A stretch of DNA of 64,000 bases from Candidatus Syntrophopropionicum ammoniitolerans (GCA_013201395.1 JABMJD010000002.1:1-64000); one strand, 5' to 3'; positions 16,642 through 26,410 are shown, counted from the first letter of the stretch. Made by a program: numbers and translations. The notes: generated by a model from the sequence alone, not told the origin.

Positions 16642-17640
16642 ATGTTTGATCCAATTATGCTCCCTATTTCCATTGTTGTATTTTTGGCGCTGACCTTTGA
16701 TTTTATAAATGGATTTCACGACACAGCAAACACAATAGCCACCTCCATATCCACTAAGGCCCTGCCTCCCCGGGTGGCCATACTTTTTGCTGCGGTTATG
16801 AATCTCCTCGGTGCCTTGACCTTTACCGGGGTAGCGCAAACAATTGGCGGCAAAATAGCTGATCCGTTGGTGTTGGACAATGGTACCATCATAGTGGTAG
16901 CAGCGCTAATATCGGCTATCATCTGGAATCTCGTTACCTGGTATTTTGGTATACCCAGCAGTTCTTCCCATGCCCTGATTGGTTCTTTAGCCGGAGCTGT
17001 CATCATTGGAGAGGGCTATCTATCGGTAAACTATGCCGGTTTCATTACCATTGTCCAGGCCTTAATTCTATCCCCCCTAATCGCTTTTACTGTAGGCTTC
17101 ATTATTATGAATCTGATTAGAATAATTTTTAAAAACAGTAACCCGGGCCGAATAAACAGGAATTTTCGCATTATGCAAATTTTCACTGCTGCCTGGCAGG
17201 CATTCAGCCACGGGACCAATGATGCCCAAAAGTCTATGGGCATTATCACCTTTGCCCTGGTAGCAGGCGGTATCCAGTCCAACCTGGACGTGCAGCTTTG
17301 GGTCAAGGTGTCCTGCGCCCTGGCCATGGCCCTGGGTACATCCGTGGGCGGATGGCGGATTATTAAAACCATTGGTACCAGAATTATTAAGCTGGAGCCG
17401 GCCAGTGGTTTTGCTGCGGATTTTGCATCAGCAACCATTATTATTATAGCTACCCTACTCAGGCTGCCGGTCAGTACAACCCATGTAATATCCTCATCCA
17501 TAATGGGAGTAGGCTCTGCCAGACGTTTTTCCTCTGTACGTTGGTCTACAGCCCAGCAAATGGTCATCGCCTGGGTTATTACCCTGCCGATCACAGCCAC
17601 ACTTGCCGGCATAATCTATTTACTGGTCTCCCTTTTCTAA
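16642..17640 (+). CDS. pit: PiT family inorganic phosphate permease
   Basis: 332 aa integral membrane protein. It carries the two inverted PiT signatures: DFINGFHDTANTIATSIST near the N-terminus and SHGTNDAQKSMGII in the second half. Two SSSHA/STTHV-type loops are also present. It takes up phosphate or metal-phosphate with H+ or Na+. It is short, as in the archaeal/clostridial type, without a large central loop. With the DUF47 gene and the upstream PhoP-like repeat it forms a phosphate uptake unit. Confidence 0.94.
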   Translation: MFDPIMLPISIVVFLALTFDFINGFHDTANTIATSISTKALPPRVAILFAAVMNLLGALTFTGVAQTIGGKIADPLVLDNGTIIVVAALISAIIWNLVTWYFGIPSSSSHALIGSLAGAVIIGEGYLSVNYAGFITIVQALILSPLIAFTVGFIIMNLIRIIFKNSNPGRINRNFRIMQIFTAAWQAFSHGTNDAQKSMGIITFALVAGGIQSNLDVQLWVKVSCALAMALGTSVGGWRIIKTIGTRIIKLEPASGFAADFASATIIIIATLLRLPVSTTHVISSSIMGVGSARRFSSVRWSTAQQMVIAWVITLPITATLAGIIYLLVSLF

Positions 17641-17795
17641 CAAACAATCGCTAAATATCCACATTTTTCACCAAACATCGCCCTTTTATCTGCAGCAATG
17701 ATCATGATCATGACCATAATTAGCTAAACCTTTGCCCTCAACAACAACCCAACCTAAACAATTTAAATTGCTAAGATGATTAATACACCTTAACC

Positions 17796-17804
17796 TGCTA
17801 TAAT
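17796..17804 (+). promoter_or_regulatory. Extended -10 promoter of the two-component system
   Basis: TGCTATAAT matches TGnTATAAT with a perfect -10. It sits 33 nt before the kinase ATG, and a GGGGGGAGG ribosome site follows. No clear -35 is present. Confidence 0.55.
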
Positions 17805-17836
17805 AGACATATATCCTCGATGGGGGGAGGGTTTTA

Positions 17837-19138
17837 ATGTCCGCAACCAGAGCAGACAACAGTGGCTTTGCACAAAAGGAACTTACATTAGAAGAACTGG
17901 ATATCCTCCTAAAAATAAGCAATATTGTTACCTCCAATAATGCTCTTGATGAAATATTGCAATCAGTACACTCCCACCTACCAAAATTAATTCAACACAC
18001 AAAAAGCGGCATTTTCTTCTACCATGAAAGTACAGGAAAAATTACCATCCATTCCAATATCGGCTTAAGTGAAAGATTGCTCAAACAATTCAGGGAAAAC
18101 ATCTCCAGCCATTTCCTCTTTATGAAACAACTCCGTACCAAAAAAGGCTGGCGCGCCACCGACATATTTCCTGTCGAAGAAATTAAGCGGCTTCCTTATT
18201 TCCAGTCTGCCCTCAGGCGTGATGGTGTTCTCTACAGTATCGGGGCGCCGATCCTTTTAGAAGACAGCTTTTTAGGCACAATCCATGTAATGCGTCCTGA
18301 GAGCAAGGGCGATTTCTCCCTCAGGGACCTTTGTATGCTGGAATTGATTTGTAACCAAATCAGTGTCGCCGTTAAAGACTCGCTAACCTATGAAAAGGAC
18401 CTCAAAGAAAAAGAAGAAATCATTACTGTACTGCAACAAAAGGTAAAACAGGCGGAAAGATTGGCCTCCCTTGGTAAGGCAGCAGCCATTATCGCCCATG
18501 AAATTAAAAACCCTCTGACCTCAATTCGGGTATCCCTATATTCCATAGGGAAAAAATCCTCCTGGAAGATGGATATTAGTGAGGATTTAAATATAGTAAA
18601 GGAGGCTGTGGACCGGGTCAGCAGGACAGCTGAAGATCTATTGCGATTTTCAAGCAGCACCTACCTACGGCTGGAAGAAGTCAACCTGAACGAGCTGTTA
18701 AAAGGATTGGTAGAGGAATACAGAGAAGGAAGAGGAAAAAATTTTATTGTAGAAACCTCCCTGAACAAGCCTGTTCCTTATACCCTTGGTGATGTAGAAA
18801 AGCTTAAGGAGGTATTTAGCAACCTGTTGACGAATGCCCTTGTAGCCACTGAAGGTGGCGGCACTGTAAGAATATCTACTGATCATCTTTTTGATCAAGT
18901 TGTTATTGTTGTTGAGGATTGGGGCAGCGGGATATCCAAGGAAATTCAGCAAAAAATATTTGAACCCTTTTTTACAACTAAACAAAGTGGTACAGGCCTG
19001 GGTCTGGCCATAGCCAAAAAAAATATCGAAGCACACCGCGGCTCAATTAAACTAGAAAGTGAACCGGGCTGGGGAACAAAGTTTATCGTTACCCTGCCAG
19101 TATTTAATCAAGCCCGGCATGGTGATTCAGATGAATGA
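17837..19138 (+). CDS. Soluble GAF-domain sensor histidine kinase
   Basis: 433 aa, no membrane segment, so it senses a cytoplasmic signal. The N-terminal GAF-like domain (about 35-190) is followed by a coiled-coil linker. The HisKA phosphoacceptor box is HEIKNPLTSIR (His near 222). The ATPase domain has an N box (LLTNALVATEGG), a G1 box (DWGSGI) and a G2 box (GTGLGLAIAKKNIEAHRG). The GAF domain has no Cys cluster, so an iron-sulfur oxygen sensor is unlikely. It overlaps the response regulator gene by 8 nt. Confidence 0.93.
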   Translation: MSATRADNSGFAQKELTLEELDILLKISNIVTSNNALDEILQSVHSHLPKLIQHTKSGIFFYHESTGKITIHSNIGLSERLLKQFRENISSHFLFMKQLRTKKGWRATDIFPVEEIKRLPYFQSALRRDGVLYSIGAPILLEDSFLGTIHVMRPESKGDFSLRDLCMLELICNQISVAVKDSLTYEKDLKEKEEIITVLQQKVKQAERLASLGKAAAIIAHEIKNPLTSIRVSLYSIGKKSSWKMDISEDLNIVKEAVDRVSRTAEDLLRFSSSTYLRLEEVNLNELLKGLVEEYREGRGKNFIVETSLNKPVPYTLGDVEKLKEVFSNLLTNALVATEGGGTVRISTDHLFDQVVIVVEDWGSGISKEIQQKIFEPFFTTKQSGTGLGLAIAKKNIEAHRGSIKLESEPGWGTKFIVTLPVFNQARHGDSDE

Positions 19139-19805
19139 ATATCTGTGTAGTGATATCCGCTTATTGCTGGTGGATGATGACCCGCTGGTACGCCGTAGTC
19201 TCAAGATGCTATTTGACCTGCATGATATTACCGTGGTGGGTGAAGCAACTAACGGTGAAGAAGCTATAGACTGCATTAAAAAATTCAAGCCGACAATGAT
19301 CCTTATGGACGTAAATATGCCCAAAATGGATGGTATCAGGGCCGCAAAATTAATCAAAGCCAAAAACCCCAATATTCATATCATTATTCTTACCGTCAGT
19401 AACCAGCACGACAAAGTCGTTCAAGCCATCCGCGACGGCTGCTCTGCTTACGTCTTAAAGGACAGTCCGGCCGAACAATTAATCGAGATCGTGGAAAGCG
19501 TTGCCGAGGGCCGCTATTTTGTTGATACTGCTATTGCCAATGACCTCCTGGTAAATCTGGTACAAGGTTCACCCCACTATAGGATTCCCAAAGAACCTTC
19601 CTTACTGACCTATCGGGAGAAAGAAGTTCTCCAACTAATTGTCAACGGTAACAGTAATAAAGAAATCGCAGGCAAGCTAAATATTACACTGCGTACCGTA
19701 AAGGCCCATGTCAGCAGTATCCTGATCAAATTGGATGTAAACGATCGCACCCAGGCGGCGGTCCTGGCCATTCAAGAAAAGCTGGTGGATACCGGCCCAA
19801 AGTAG
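19131..19805 (+). CDS. NarL/FixJ family response regulator
   Basis: 224 aa. The receiver domain has the acidic pocket VDDDP, phosphoacceptor Asp at about 60 (LMDVNMPKMDG) and Lys at about 110 (YVLKDSP). The C-terminal LuxR-type helix-turn-helix is clear (TYREKEVLQLIVNGNSNKEI). I chose the ATG at 19131, inside the end of the kinase gene; longer starts add residues not seen in the family. It is the cognate partner of the upstream kinase. Its targets are unknown; the adjacent CoA-transferase operons are candidates by proximity. Confidence 0.93.
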   Translation: MNEYLCSDIRLLLVDDDPLVRRSLKMLFDLHDITVVGEATNGEEAIDCIKKFKPTMILMDVNMPKMDGIRAAKLIKAKNPNIHIIILTVSNQHDKVVQAIRDGCSAYVLKDSPAEQLIEIVESVAEGRYFVDTAIANDLLVNLVQGSPHYRIPKEPSLLTYREKEVLQLIVNGNSNKEIAGKLNITLRTVKAHVSSILIKLDVNDRTQAAVLAIQEKLVDTGPK

Positions 19806-19838
19806 CACATTTTAGCAGATTAATCTAAGCAAAAAAAG

Positions 19839-19859
19839 TGCGCCTTTTGCCCAGGCGCA
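19839..19859 (+). terminator. Hairpin after the response regulator
   Basis: TGCGCC (19839-19844) pairs with GGCGCA (19854-19859). It lacks an immediate T-run and is followed by the stronger hairpin at 19893. Confidence 0.5.
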
Positions 19860-19892
19860 GATCATTTGGGGGTACTTTTCTTTTTTAAACTT

Positions 19893-19916
19893 AAGCCTTT
19901 TTAGGGGCTTTTTTTA
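19893..19916 (+). terminator. Rho-independent terminator between convergent units
   Basis: AAGCC, an 8-nt loop, then GGCTT, followed by a run of T. It separates the two-component system from the convergent CoA-transferase operon. Confidence 0.7.
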
Positions 19917-19966
19917 TAAAATATTTAAATCTATATAACACCTCCCGAATACCCATTATATTCTAG

Positions 19967-20752
19967 CTATTTCTTTATGACTCTCTTCAGGAAATAACCT
20001 TCGGCATCAATAACATCCCTGAGCAGCCTCAAATCCTCATCTGTAGGCTCTGCCATATCCTTGACATCAGGCGAGATAACCAGTTCGAAGCCAACCAAAT
20101 CCTGTATATCAGCAGGAGTAAGGCCCGGTTTTACCTCCAGTAGTTCCATCCTCCTGGTATCCTCGTCAAAACCAAATAGCGCCTGGTTGGTAATCACCCG
20201 ATAGGGTCCGGCACCCAAAACGCCGGCTTTTTCCCGATAATCTGCCGATCCGTCGCCAAAGCCGATACTGGTTACAAAGTCGAGTTTCTTGACAAATCTC
20301 CTTTTTTCCAGGGCCATAATAGCAATGGTTTTTTCACAATTGGCAGCCATAGCACCGGCGCCGCCGCTGCCCGGGAAACGGATACCAGGTTTATCGTAAT
20401 TCTGTCCTTCAATAGTTGAACAGATATTTCCGTACATATCAATCTGGGCGCCACCGATGAAGGCATAGTCGGCACAGCCTCTCTGGGTTAGTTCAAAAGC
20501 ACCACACAAACCCTTGAGATAACAGGCTTTGCGGGCAGCCCTGGTATCACCCACAGATAGGGGCATCCCCATTTCCAGGATAGGAGCCAGTGAACCGGCT
20601 TCATAAATCATGTAAAGGTTAGGGGCATGGGTAAACTGGGCGTGCATTGCCGCAATGATTGGCAGTCCGGTGCCCACAAACACTATTTTCTCGTCTTCGA
20701 GGACTCTGGAACCGGTATAGGCAATCATTTCAAATGGCGTATATTCAGACAT
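19967..20752 (-). CDS. CoA-transferase subunit beta (glutaconate CoA-transferase-like), copy 1
   Basis: 261 aa class I CoA-transferase beta subunit. The likely catalytic Glu is in MIYEAGSLAP, the position of the family's E-N/A-G motif. FELTQRGCADYAFIGGAQID and RFPGSGGAGAMAANCE are typical glycine-rich CoA-binding segments. It pairs with the alpha subunit encoded 46 bp upstream. The substrate is unknown; relatives act on glutaconate, 3-oxoadipate or other short-chain acids. Confidence 0.9.
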   Translation of the reverse strand: MSEYTPFEMIAYTGSRVLEDEKIVFVGTGLPIIAAMHAQFTHAPNLYMIYEAGSLAPILEMGMPLSVGDTRAARKACYLKGLCGAFELTQRGCADYAFIGGAQIDMYGNICSTIEGQNYDKPGIRFPGSGGAGAMAANCEKTIAIMALEKRRFVKKLDFVTSIGFGDGSADYREKAGVLGAGPYRVITNQALFGFDEDTRRMELLEVKPGLTPADIQDLVGFELVISPDVKDMAEPTDEDLRLLRDVIDAEGYFLKRVIKK

Positions 20753-20798
20753 TCCTTTACCTCCTTAGTATAATAATTTAGTTTAATTAAGCCATTAA

Positions 20799-21857
20799 CT
20801 AGGTTAGGATAATTGGTTGACCACCATCGAGATCTTTTAGTTTTTTAATGGTTTTATAACCAATTTTATCGATAAAGTCATCGTGATTTTCGCAGCCGAA
20901 AATGTATTCATCGTAATATTTTTTCAGTGCATCCTTGCTGCCGGTCTTGCGGAAATCCTCGCAAATGCTTCTAAACATTTTCAGGTGATCCATATCAAAC
21001 CAGTAGCTGCCGTAGCTGGCCCCCGGATAGGATCCATAAGGTACCTCAGTTACGGTGTCCACTACTGGGAATGGAATTTCAGTGAGGTTTGGATAAGTTC
21101 TAATATTTTCAGAAGCAATTATTTTTTCCGTGGTCATAATCGTGGCATTAGCAGCCATTGCTATTTCCGGGCAGGTGCAGTAGGCCCCAAAAATCCGGGC
21201 ATTCCCGTACATATCCGCGGCGGTGGTGTGAACAATACCCACATCGGGATGACAGGCTGGAATCAGATAAACATTCTTGCCGCTAAATGGGCACTTAACC
21301 ATCTTGCCCCTGTTAATTAGCTCCATATCCGAACCGCCATGATCTCTAACCGGAATGAAGGGTATTCCCATTGACGCCGCTTTAAACCGCACCGACATAC
21401 CATAGTTGGTGTAATCGTCCATTTCAATCATGCCATTTGTGGCCAGGTAGCGCAGCATTGGTGCGATGCCGATAATTTCATACCCCCACCAGGCCAGTTC
21501 CACCCGCTTTATGGAAACACGGTCCGGATCCAGAATCATAGCCCCTGCCAGTAACTCCGGACATATGGAGTTTGATTGGAAGGACAGGGTCAGGTCTGTA
21601 GCACCGTGTCTAATAATCTCATGAATAATAGCAACGGGAACCCTGGTATTTACAAAACCGCCGATGCCCAGGTTGATGCCATTTTTGATATGTTTAGCGA
21701 CAGCATCTTTCAAGGTCGTGGTTTTGTCTTTAAGGGCGTGCGACTTATTAACCATTGCCTTCCTGGATTCATCCGGAGTAGGTCCCCAGTATTCGAGTTT
21801 CTTTTCTTTATACTTCAAATTTGATATATTCCTGATTTTAGAACTCGCACTATTCAT
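20799..21857 (-). CDS. CoA-transferase subunit alpha (glutaconate CoA-transferase-like), copy 1
   Basis: 352 aa. A core like GctA begins at about residue 55 (NLGIGGFVNTRVPVAIIHEI). C-terminal sections such as EVPYGSYPGASYGSYWFDMDH are shared with copy 2. The N-terminus is about 20 residues longer than copy 2. The ATG at 21857 has a GGGAGG site 11 nt upstream, so I kept it. It forms an operon with the beta subunit and lies head-to-head with copy 2. Confidence 0.88.
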   Translation of the reverse strand: MNSASSKIRNISNLKYKEKKLEYWGPTPDESRKAMVNKSHALKDKTTTLKDAVAKHIKNGINLGIGGFVNTRVPVAIIHEIIRHGATDLTLSFQSNSICPELLAGAMILDPDRVSIKRVELAWWGYEIIGIAPMLRYLATNGMIEMDDYTNYGMSVRFKAASMGIPFIPVRDHGGSDMELINRGKMVKCPFSGKNVYLIPACHPDVGIVHTTAADMYGNARIFGAYCTCPEIAMAANATIMTTEKIIASENIRTYPNLTEIPFPVVDTVTEVPYGSYPGASYGSYWFDMDHLKMFRSICEDFRKTGSKDALKKYYDEYIFGCENHDDFIDKIGYKTIKKLKDLDGGQPIILT

Positions 21858-22510
21858 TAATTCTTTTACCTCCCTTAATAAATATTCTTTAGATAGCCTT
21901 AAGCCTTACTAAAAACATGTTTAGTTCCCAGAAATCACCACCCTTATTTTCAATCTAGCCAAGGAATGAAATCTGTGGTCATTTATATTATCAACTATAA
22001 TTTACCTCCCCCACAATGTGCGGTTGTACTAGTCCTTTCATACATATTGGATGTATATCCATTAGACAATAAAAAAAAACCTAGTTTAAAATATATTTTC
22101 CAGCAGCGTTAATATAACTAAAAAATACAACAATCTGGGCCCATTATTCTGAATCTTTTAAATTATGACTATTTTCAGCTTAGTTGGCACTAGTACTTTA
22201 GTACAAGGCCTATTGTTCCTATGAACAATGGTATAGGAGCTACAGGTACAATAAAATTAATTTTTAGGGGGGTAAATATTTTTAGAAACGGTGAAAGGAA
22301 AGGTTTCTTTCAGTCACTATCAACCATTTTACCAGCTAATATGGAACTTTATGGTACGCACACTCCACAATAATGTCTCCTGCTCACCCCGGCAAATAAC
22401 AAAAAAGCCAGGGAAACTACAGCAAATGACAGTGACTATCTTCCGAGTAGTCGACGGGAGTATAATCCAAAATCATAGAATGGATTTTGAAACCACAAAG
22501 GAGAGTGAAT
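21858..22510. other. Long divergent intergenic region between the two CoA-transferase operons
   Basis: About 650 bp with no convincing gene. Its AT-rich middle probably holds both promoters. The clearest element is the quasi-palindrome at 22209-22237. A TACAAT at 22247-22252 could be a -10 for the rightward operon. A TTGGCAC near 22183 recalls a sigma-54 -24 element but lacks the matching -12. Confidence 0.6.
22209..22237. promoter_or_regulatory. Quasi-palindromic operator candidate
   Basis: CCTATTGTTC, 4 nt, then GAACAATGGTATAGG. The inner arms (ATTGTTC/GAACAAT) pair perfectly, and the outer CCTA/TAGG also pair. It lies about 275 nt upstream of copy 2 and about 350 nt upstream of copy 1, a suitable place for a shared regulator. 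Confidence 0.45.
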
Positions 22511-23524
22511 ATGTACTGGACAGGCCTATCACCCGACGAAGCCAGACAATTTCTGGCGAATAAGGACAAATCCAAAAGAGACAAAAGAATAAGCCTGAAA
22601 GAAGCGGTACAAAAATATGTAAAAGATGGAGATAATCTTGGCATAGCGGGTTTTGTCGATGCCAGACAACCCATCGCTATTGTGCATGAGATTATCAGAC
22701 AGGGCAGGAAAGACCTGACCCTATCCTACCAGTCAGCAGGCATTGCCGCCGAATACCTATGTGGGGCCATGTGCCTGGATGACAACAAAAACAGCATCAA
22801 GAGAATGGAGCTTGCCTACCTAGCCCATGAGGCCTTTGGCATCTCCCCGCTTTTACGCTATCTGACCGAAAATTCCCTGATCGAAATGGAAGACTGGAGC
22901 AACTACAATATGTCCGCCCGGTTTAAAGCAGGAGCTATGGGGCTTCCCTTTATCCCCTGCCGCAGCCCCATGGGTAGTGACATGCTGCAGACCAATAGGG
23001 CCATAATACAAGATTGCCCCTTTACCAACAGGCCGATCATGCTCTTGCCGGCCAGTCACCCCAATGTCGCACTTGTACACGTGCAGGAAGCCGACATCTA
23101 CGGTAATTGCCGTATCCAAGGCCCCCTATTTACCTGCCCTGAAATATCTATGGCTTCCGCCCACACCATTGTTACCTGTGACCGCCTAATTGAACATGAT
23201 GATATGGTCCGTTTCCCCAATAGGGTGAGTATCCCCTATTTTTCTGTGGATGCGGTAATTGAGGTGCCTTACGGTGCCTATCCGGGCAACAGCAACGGTC
23301 TATACTATTACGACGAAAAACACATACCTGAATTCAGGGATGCCTGTGAGAAATTCCGCAAAGGTGAGCGGGCCCCACTGCAGGAATACTTCGACAACTA
23401 TATTTTCGGTGTTGAAAACACTACAGAGTTTATTAACAAAATCCCGCTCAACCAAATCCAACATGTAGAGAAAATTGAGCCTGGTATCCGGCTGGAATCA
23501 GCCCATACAGTGCTAGGAAGTTAG
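22511..23524 (+). CDS. CoA-transferase subunit alpha, copy 2
   Basis: 337 aa, clearly paralogous to 20799-21857 along its length (NLGIAGFVDARQPIAIVHEI against NLGIGGFVNTRVPVAIIHEI). I chose the ATG at 22511 because AAAGGAG lies 7 nt upstream; an in-frame start at 22487 has no such site. It has CoA-transferase family I features and no membrane segment. It is followed 13 bp later by its beta subunit. Confidence 0.9.
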   Translation: MYWTGLSPDEARQFLANKDKSKRDKRISLKEAVQKYVKDGDNLGIAGFVDARQPIAIVHEIIRQGRKDLTLSYQSAGIAAEYLCGAMCLDDNKNSIKRMELAYLAHEAFGISPLLRYLTENSLIEMEDWSNYNMSARFKAGAMGLPFIPCRSPMGSDMLQTNRAIIQDCPFTNRPIMLLPASHPNVALVHVQEADIYGNCRIQGPLFTCPEISMASAHTIVTCDRLIEHDDMVRFPNRVSIPYFSVDAVIEVPYGAYPGNSNGLYYYDEKHIPEFRDACEKFRKGERAPLQEYFDNYIFGVENTTEFINKIPLNQIQHVEKIEPGIRLESAHTVLGS

Positions 23525-23537
23525 GAGGTGGAATATA

Positions 23538-24344
23538 GTGCCAAAGTATTCAGAAGATTTTACCCCGCAAGAAATGATTGTTGTTGCAGGGTCAAGGACC
23601 CTTATTGATAATAAAGTGGTATTCGCCGGCACCGGCCTGCCCATGGTAGCCATTACCCTGGCCCAGTTAACCCACGGCCCCGGCATCGTACCAGTATTTG
23701 AAGCTGGTGCTGTAGGCCCCGAGCTTTCTCGTGGTTTGCCCCTTTCAGTAGGTGGTTCCAGAACTACCTACAAGGCCAATTACCTGCTCGGACTCAACTC
23801 CGCATTTGAACTAACCCAGCGCGGCTTTTGTGATTTTGGATTTATTGGCGGTGCGGAGATCGATCCTTATGGCAACCTGAACTCAACCATGCTGGGATCC
23901 TACCCAGATGGCTATAACAAACCAAAGGTACGCTTGCCGGGCAGCGGCGGCGCCAGCGACATGGCCTGCTCCTGCGAACGTACCATCATTATCATGGTGC
24001 ATGAGCCCAGGCGATTTAGTGAAAAAATTGACTATATCACCAGCCCCGGCTATCTGGACGGCTCACCCAACGCCCGCTGGCGCGCGGGAATGGTCGGACA
24101 AGGACCCTATAGGGTGATCACCACCAAAGCCATTATGGGCTTCGACGACGAAACCAAACGTATGAAACTAATAGCCACGCTCCCGGGGGAAACTGTTGAA
24201 AGTGTTCAGGAAGCAACAGGCTTTGAGCTAATTATTCCTGATGATGTGTACCCCTTTGAACCACCTACTGTAGAGGAGATCCGCCTAATCAGAGAGGTTA
24301 TTGATCCTCTGGGCTATTTTGTCAAAAAGAAAATTAAAGGATAG
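23538..24344 (+). CDS. CoA-transferase subunit beta, copy 2
   Basis: 268 aa, paralogous to 19967-20752. The likely catalytic Glu is in PVFEAGAVGP; other conserved blocks are FELTQRGFCDFGFIGGAEID and RLPGSGGASDMACSCE. The GTG start has AGGAGG upstream. The two CoA-transferases may serve different acyl acids, or the two directions of one pathway. The OFA-type transporter that follows convergently may move the acid. Confidence 0.9.
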   Translation: MPKYSEDFTPQEMIVVAGSRTLIDNKVVFAGTGLPMVAITLAQLTHGPGIVPVFEAGAVGPELSRGLPLSVGGSRTTYKANYLLGLNSAFELTQRGFCDFGFIGGAEIDPYGNLNSTMLGSYPDGYNKPKVRLPGSGGASDMACSCERTIIIMVHEPRRFSEKIDYITSPGYLDGSPNARWRAGMVGQGPYRVITTKAIMGFDDETKRMKLIATLPGETVESVQEATGFELIIPDDVYPFEPPTVEEIRLIREVIDPLGYFVKKKIKG

Positions 24345-24353
24345 TTATTATTT

Positions 24354-24383
24354 AAAAGCGTCCTGCAAGGCAGGACGCTTTTT
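24354..24383. terminator. Bidirectional terminator
   Basis: AAAAGCGTCCTGC, a 3-nt loop, then GCAGGACGCTTTTTT. It is a long perfect stem with A-run and T-run flanks, and lies between the CoA-transferase operon and the convergent transporter. Confidence 0.9.
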
Positions 24384-24412
24384 TATCTCGTCATCTGGCT
24401 AACTGCTGTACA

Positions 24413-25684
24413 TCAGGCCGCCAGCCTGCGAGGTGGCTTGGTTAACGCCAGCACGACAACACCAATGGCCACAAAAACGGCACCGATAGTAAAGGACATC
24501 GCATAGGTACCAAATTTGTCAAACATTTGGCCGGCAATCAGGTTGGAAACAAACCCTGCAATACCCCAGGAGGTAAACAGCAGGCCATAGTTGGAACCCT
24601 GCGCTGTGGGGCCAAAATACTGCAGACAAGCAGACGGAAACAGGGTGAACAAGGCGCCGTAGTTCCAGCCGATGATTATAGCTATTATACACAGAAGGAA
24701 AAGGGTTTTTCCTACCGGGAACAAGAGCGCCATAGCCGCTACCTGAAGCACAAAGGTGACCAGGAAACAAATCCTTACCCCTGCCTTATCGGCAATAGCG
24801 CCGATTAGCACCCTGACTATAGCATTTGCTGCGTTCAAGGTACTAGTGGCCAGGGCTGCCTGCATGGCTATAGCCGAGGTAACCTCCTCGGGTAGAGCAC
24901 TAACCGCCACCCCCGCCAGGGCTGCAGCTTCTTTGGTCATTTCATTAATACCATGGGCTGCTATCACCCCGATAACCATTAGACCGGCAAAGGAACCGCA
25001 GAAATAAGCCAAATACAACATCCAGAACTGTACAGTCCTGATCGTTTCACCGAAGGTGTAATCCCGACCCGCCTTAGGCGCACCCGCTTTGGGAGCAGGC
25101 GGGTTCCAGCCGGCAGGTTTATAGCCGGGTGGTGGGTTGGATAAGCATAAGCCCGCTATAATGGCCATGAAAAACATTGCTATACCCACATACCTGAATA
25201 CGGGCAACGCACCGCCAAAGGTATTGATCATGGATGTAGCCAGCGGACCCATAATGAATGAACCCAGGCCGAGACCAACCACAGTAAGACCGGTGGCCAG
25301 TGCCCTACGGTCAGGCCACCATTTGGGCGCGGTGGCAATTGGCGGTAAATAAACCAGGCCACCACCAAAACCGGCGATAAGACCGTAATAGAGATATAAT
25401 TCAAAGGGTGTCTTAATAGTTGATGTTAGAAAGAAACCTATACCGACGATAGCGCCCCCGATGACAACCACTGGCCTGGGACCGAACCGGTCACTCAGTT
25501 TGCCGGCGGGAAAAGTCATCAAGCCGAAAACCAGTACAGCAATGGCATATGCTAACCCCACCTCAGTAGCCGACCATCCGAACTCTGCTCTTAAGGGCTT
25601 AATAAAGACGCTAAATGCGTAGAGCAGTAAACCGCAGGTGGTGCTTCCCAGTACTCCGCCAACGAGAGGAACCCATCTTGGCAT
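24413..25684 (-). CDS. MFS transporter, OFA (oxalate/formate antiporter-like) family
   Basis: 423 aa with about 12 hydrophobic segments. The OFA look comes from the opening ([20 protein letters not shown]), the motif-A loop [11 protein letters not shown], and [20 protein letters not shown], typical of this family. A longer central loop with an insert (about 195-215 [12 protein letters not shown]) separates the two halves. Substrates in the family are organic acids such as oxalate, formate or lactate. The neighbouring CoA-transferases suggest a short-chain acid. Confidence 0.88.
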   Translation of the reverse strand: MPRWVPLVGGVLGSTTCGLLLYAFSVFIKPLRAEFGWSATEVGLAYAIAVLVFGLMTFPAGKLSDRFGPRPVVVIGGAIVGIGFFLTSTIKTPFELYLYYGLIAGFGGGLVYLPPIATAPKWWPDRRALATGLTVVGLGLGSFIMGPLATSMINTFGGALPVFRYVGIAMFFMAIIAGLCLSNPPPGYKPAGWNPPAPKAGAPKAGRDYTFGETIRTVQFWMLYLAYFCGSFAGLMVIGVIAAHGINEMTKEAAALAGVAVSALPEEVTSAIAMQAALATSTLNAANAIVRVLIGAIADKAGVRICFLVTFVLQVAAMALLFPVGKTLFLLCIIAIIIGWNYGALFTLFPSACLQYFGPTAQGSNYGLLFTSWGIAGFVSNLIAGQMFDKFGTYAMSFTIGAVFVAIGVVVLALTKPPRRLAA

Positions 25685-25803
25685 AACAACACTTCCTTTC
25701 TTTTTAATTTACAAAAAGAATAATACTCACGACACCTATAAATTAACATTATGTCTGTGCTAGCCTAGCCTGATCACCTCCCCAGCCCCCTAAAAACAAA
25801 AAC

Positions 25804-25907
25804 AGTTTTCAGGGCCTTATAGGCAACCATACCGTAACGGTACCATGAGAATCATTGTTCCCGATGAGTAACACCGTTGCGGGAGGTTGCTATACCCCCA
25901 AAAACTA
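25804..25907. repeat. Long imperfect inverted repeat upstream of the transporter gene
   Basis: Nested arms are AGTTTT (25804-25810) with AAAACT (25901-25906), TATAGGCAACC (25818-25828) with GGTTGCTATA (25885-25894), and CCGTAACGGT with ACCGTTGCGG (one mismatch). A loop of about 30 nt contains ATGAG twice. It would form an extended hairpin in RNA on either strand. On the minus strand it lies in the probable leader of the transporter gene. I do not recognise it as a known riboswitch. It could be a small mobile-element relic. Confidence 0.5.
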
Positions 25908-26047
25908 TTTAAACCGGGAGGTGATTTACCCTAAACGGCCCGGCAAATAGGCCAAAATCTACCTCCTCATCTATATTATACACCAACTAGTAGAAAAATT
26001 CCTCATAAATTAACTGTATTTTTTAAAAATTAAGCATTTGGCACCTT

Positions 26048-26410
26048 TTAATTCGTCTGTTTCCTCCGTCTGACGATAATTTTCGCGTTTATTCGCGTCA
26101 TAATATTAATTGTGCTCAGCTCATGAAATGTCTGGATTACAGCACTTTCAACAGGGCCGACAACCCCTAGGAGCCTCCTATTAATTGCAAATTCCACACC
26201 ATATTTCTTTTGCAGTTTTTTATTTAATGTTTCCAGTATCTCTCGCCTGTATTGCTCGTCACCCAGACTAAGCCATTGCATTTTGCTATATAAAAGCGGC
26301 TCTATATGATCATCACCTTTAATACATTCAAGAAAAAGCTCCCTAAAATCATCAAATTCCGGTCTTTTCAATTCTTCATCTCCCTTCCCGTCATAAATTA
26401 TAATATCCAA
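26048..26410 (-). CDS. Hypothetical protein
   Basis: 120 aa, charged, mixed alpha/beta, no membrane segment or signal peptide. The C-terminus is basic (INAKIIVRRRKQ). I do not recognise the family. It is flanked by long non-coding stretches and looks like a single-gene unit. The coding call rests on length and codon look only, with a modest ribosome site. Confidence 0.6.
   Translation of the reverse strand: MDIIIYDGKGDEELKRPEFDDFRELFLECIKGDDHIEPLLYSKMQWLSLGDEQYRREILETLNKKLQKKYGVEFAINRRLLGVVGPVESAVIQTFHELSTINIMTRINAKIIVRRRKQTN

Noticed and set aside
22183-22200. Sigma-54 promoter (TTGGCAC) before CoA-transferase copy 2
   Set aside because: The -12 element (TTGC with GC) is missing at the fixed spacing.
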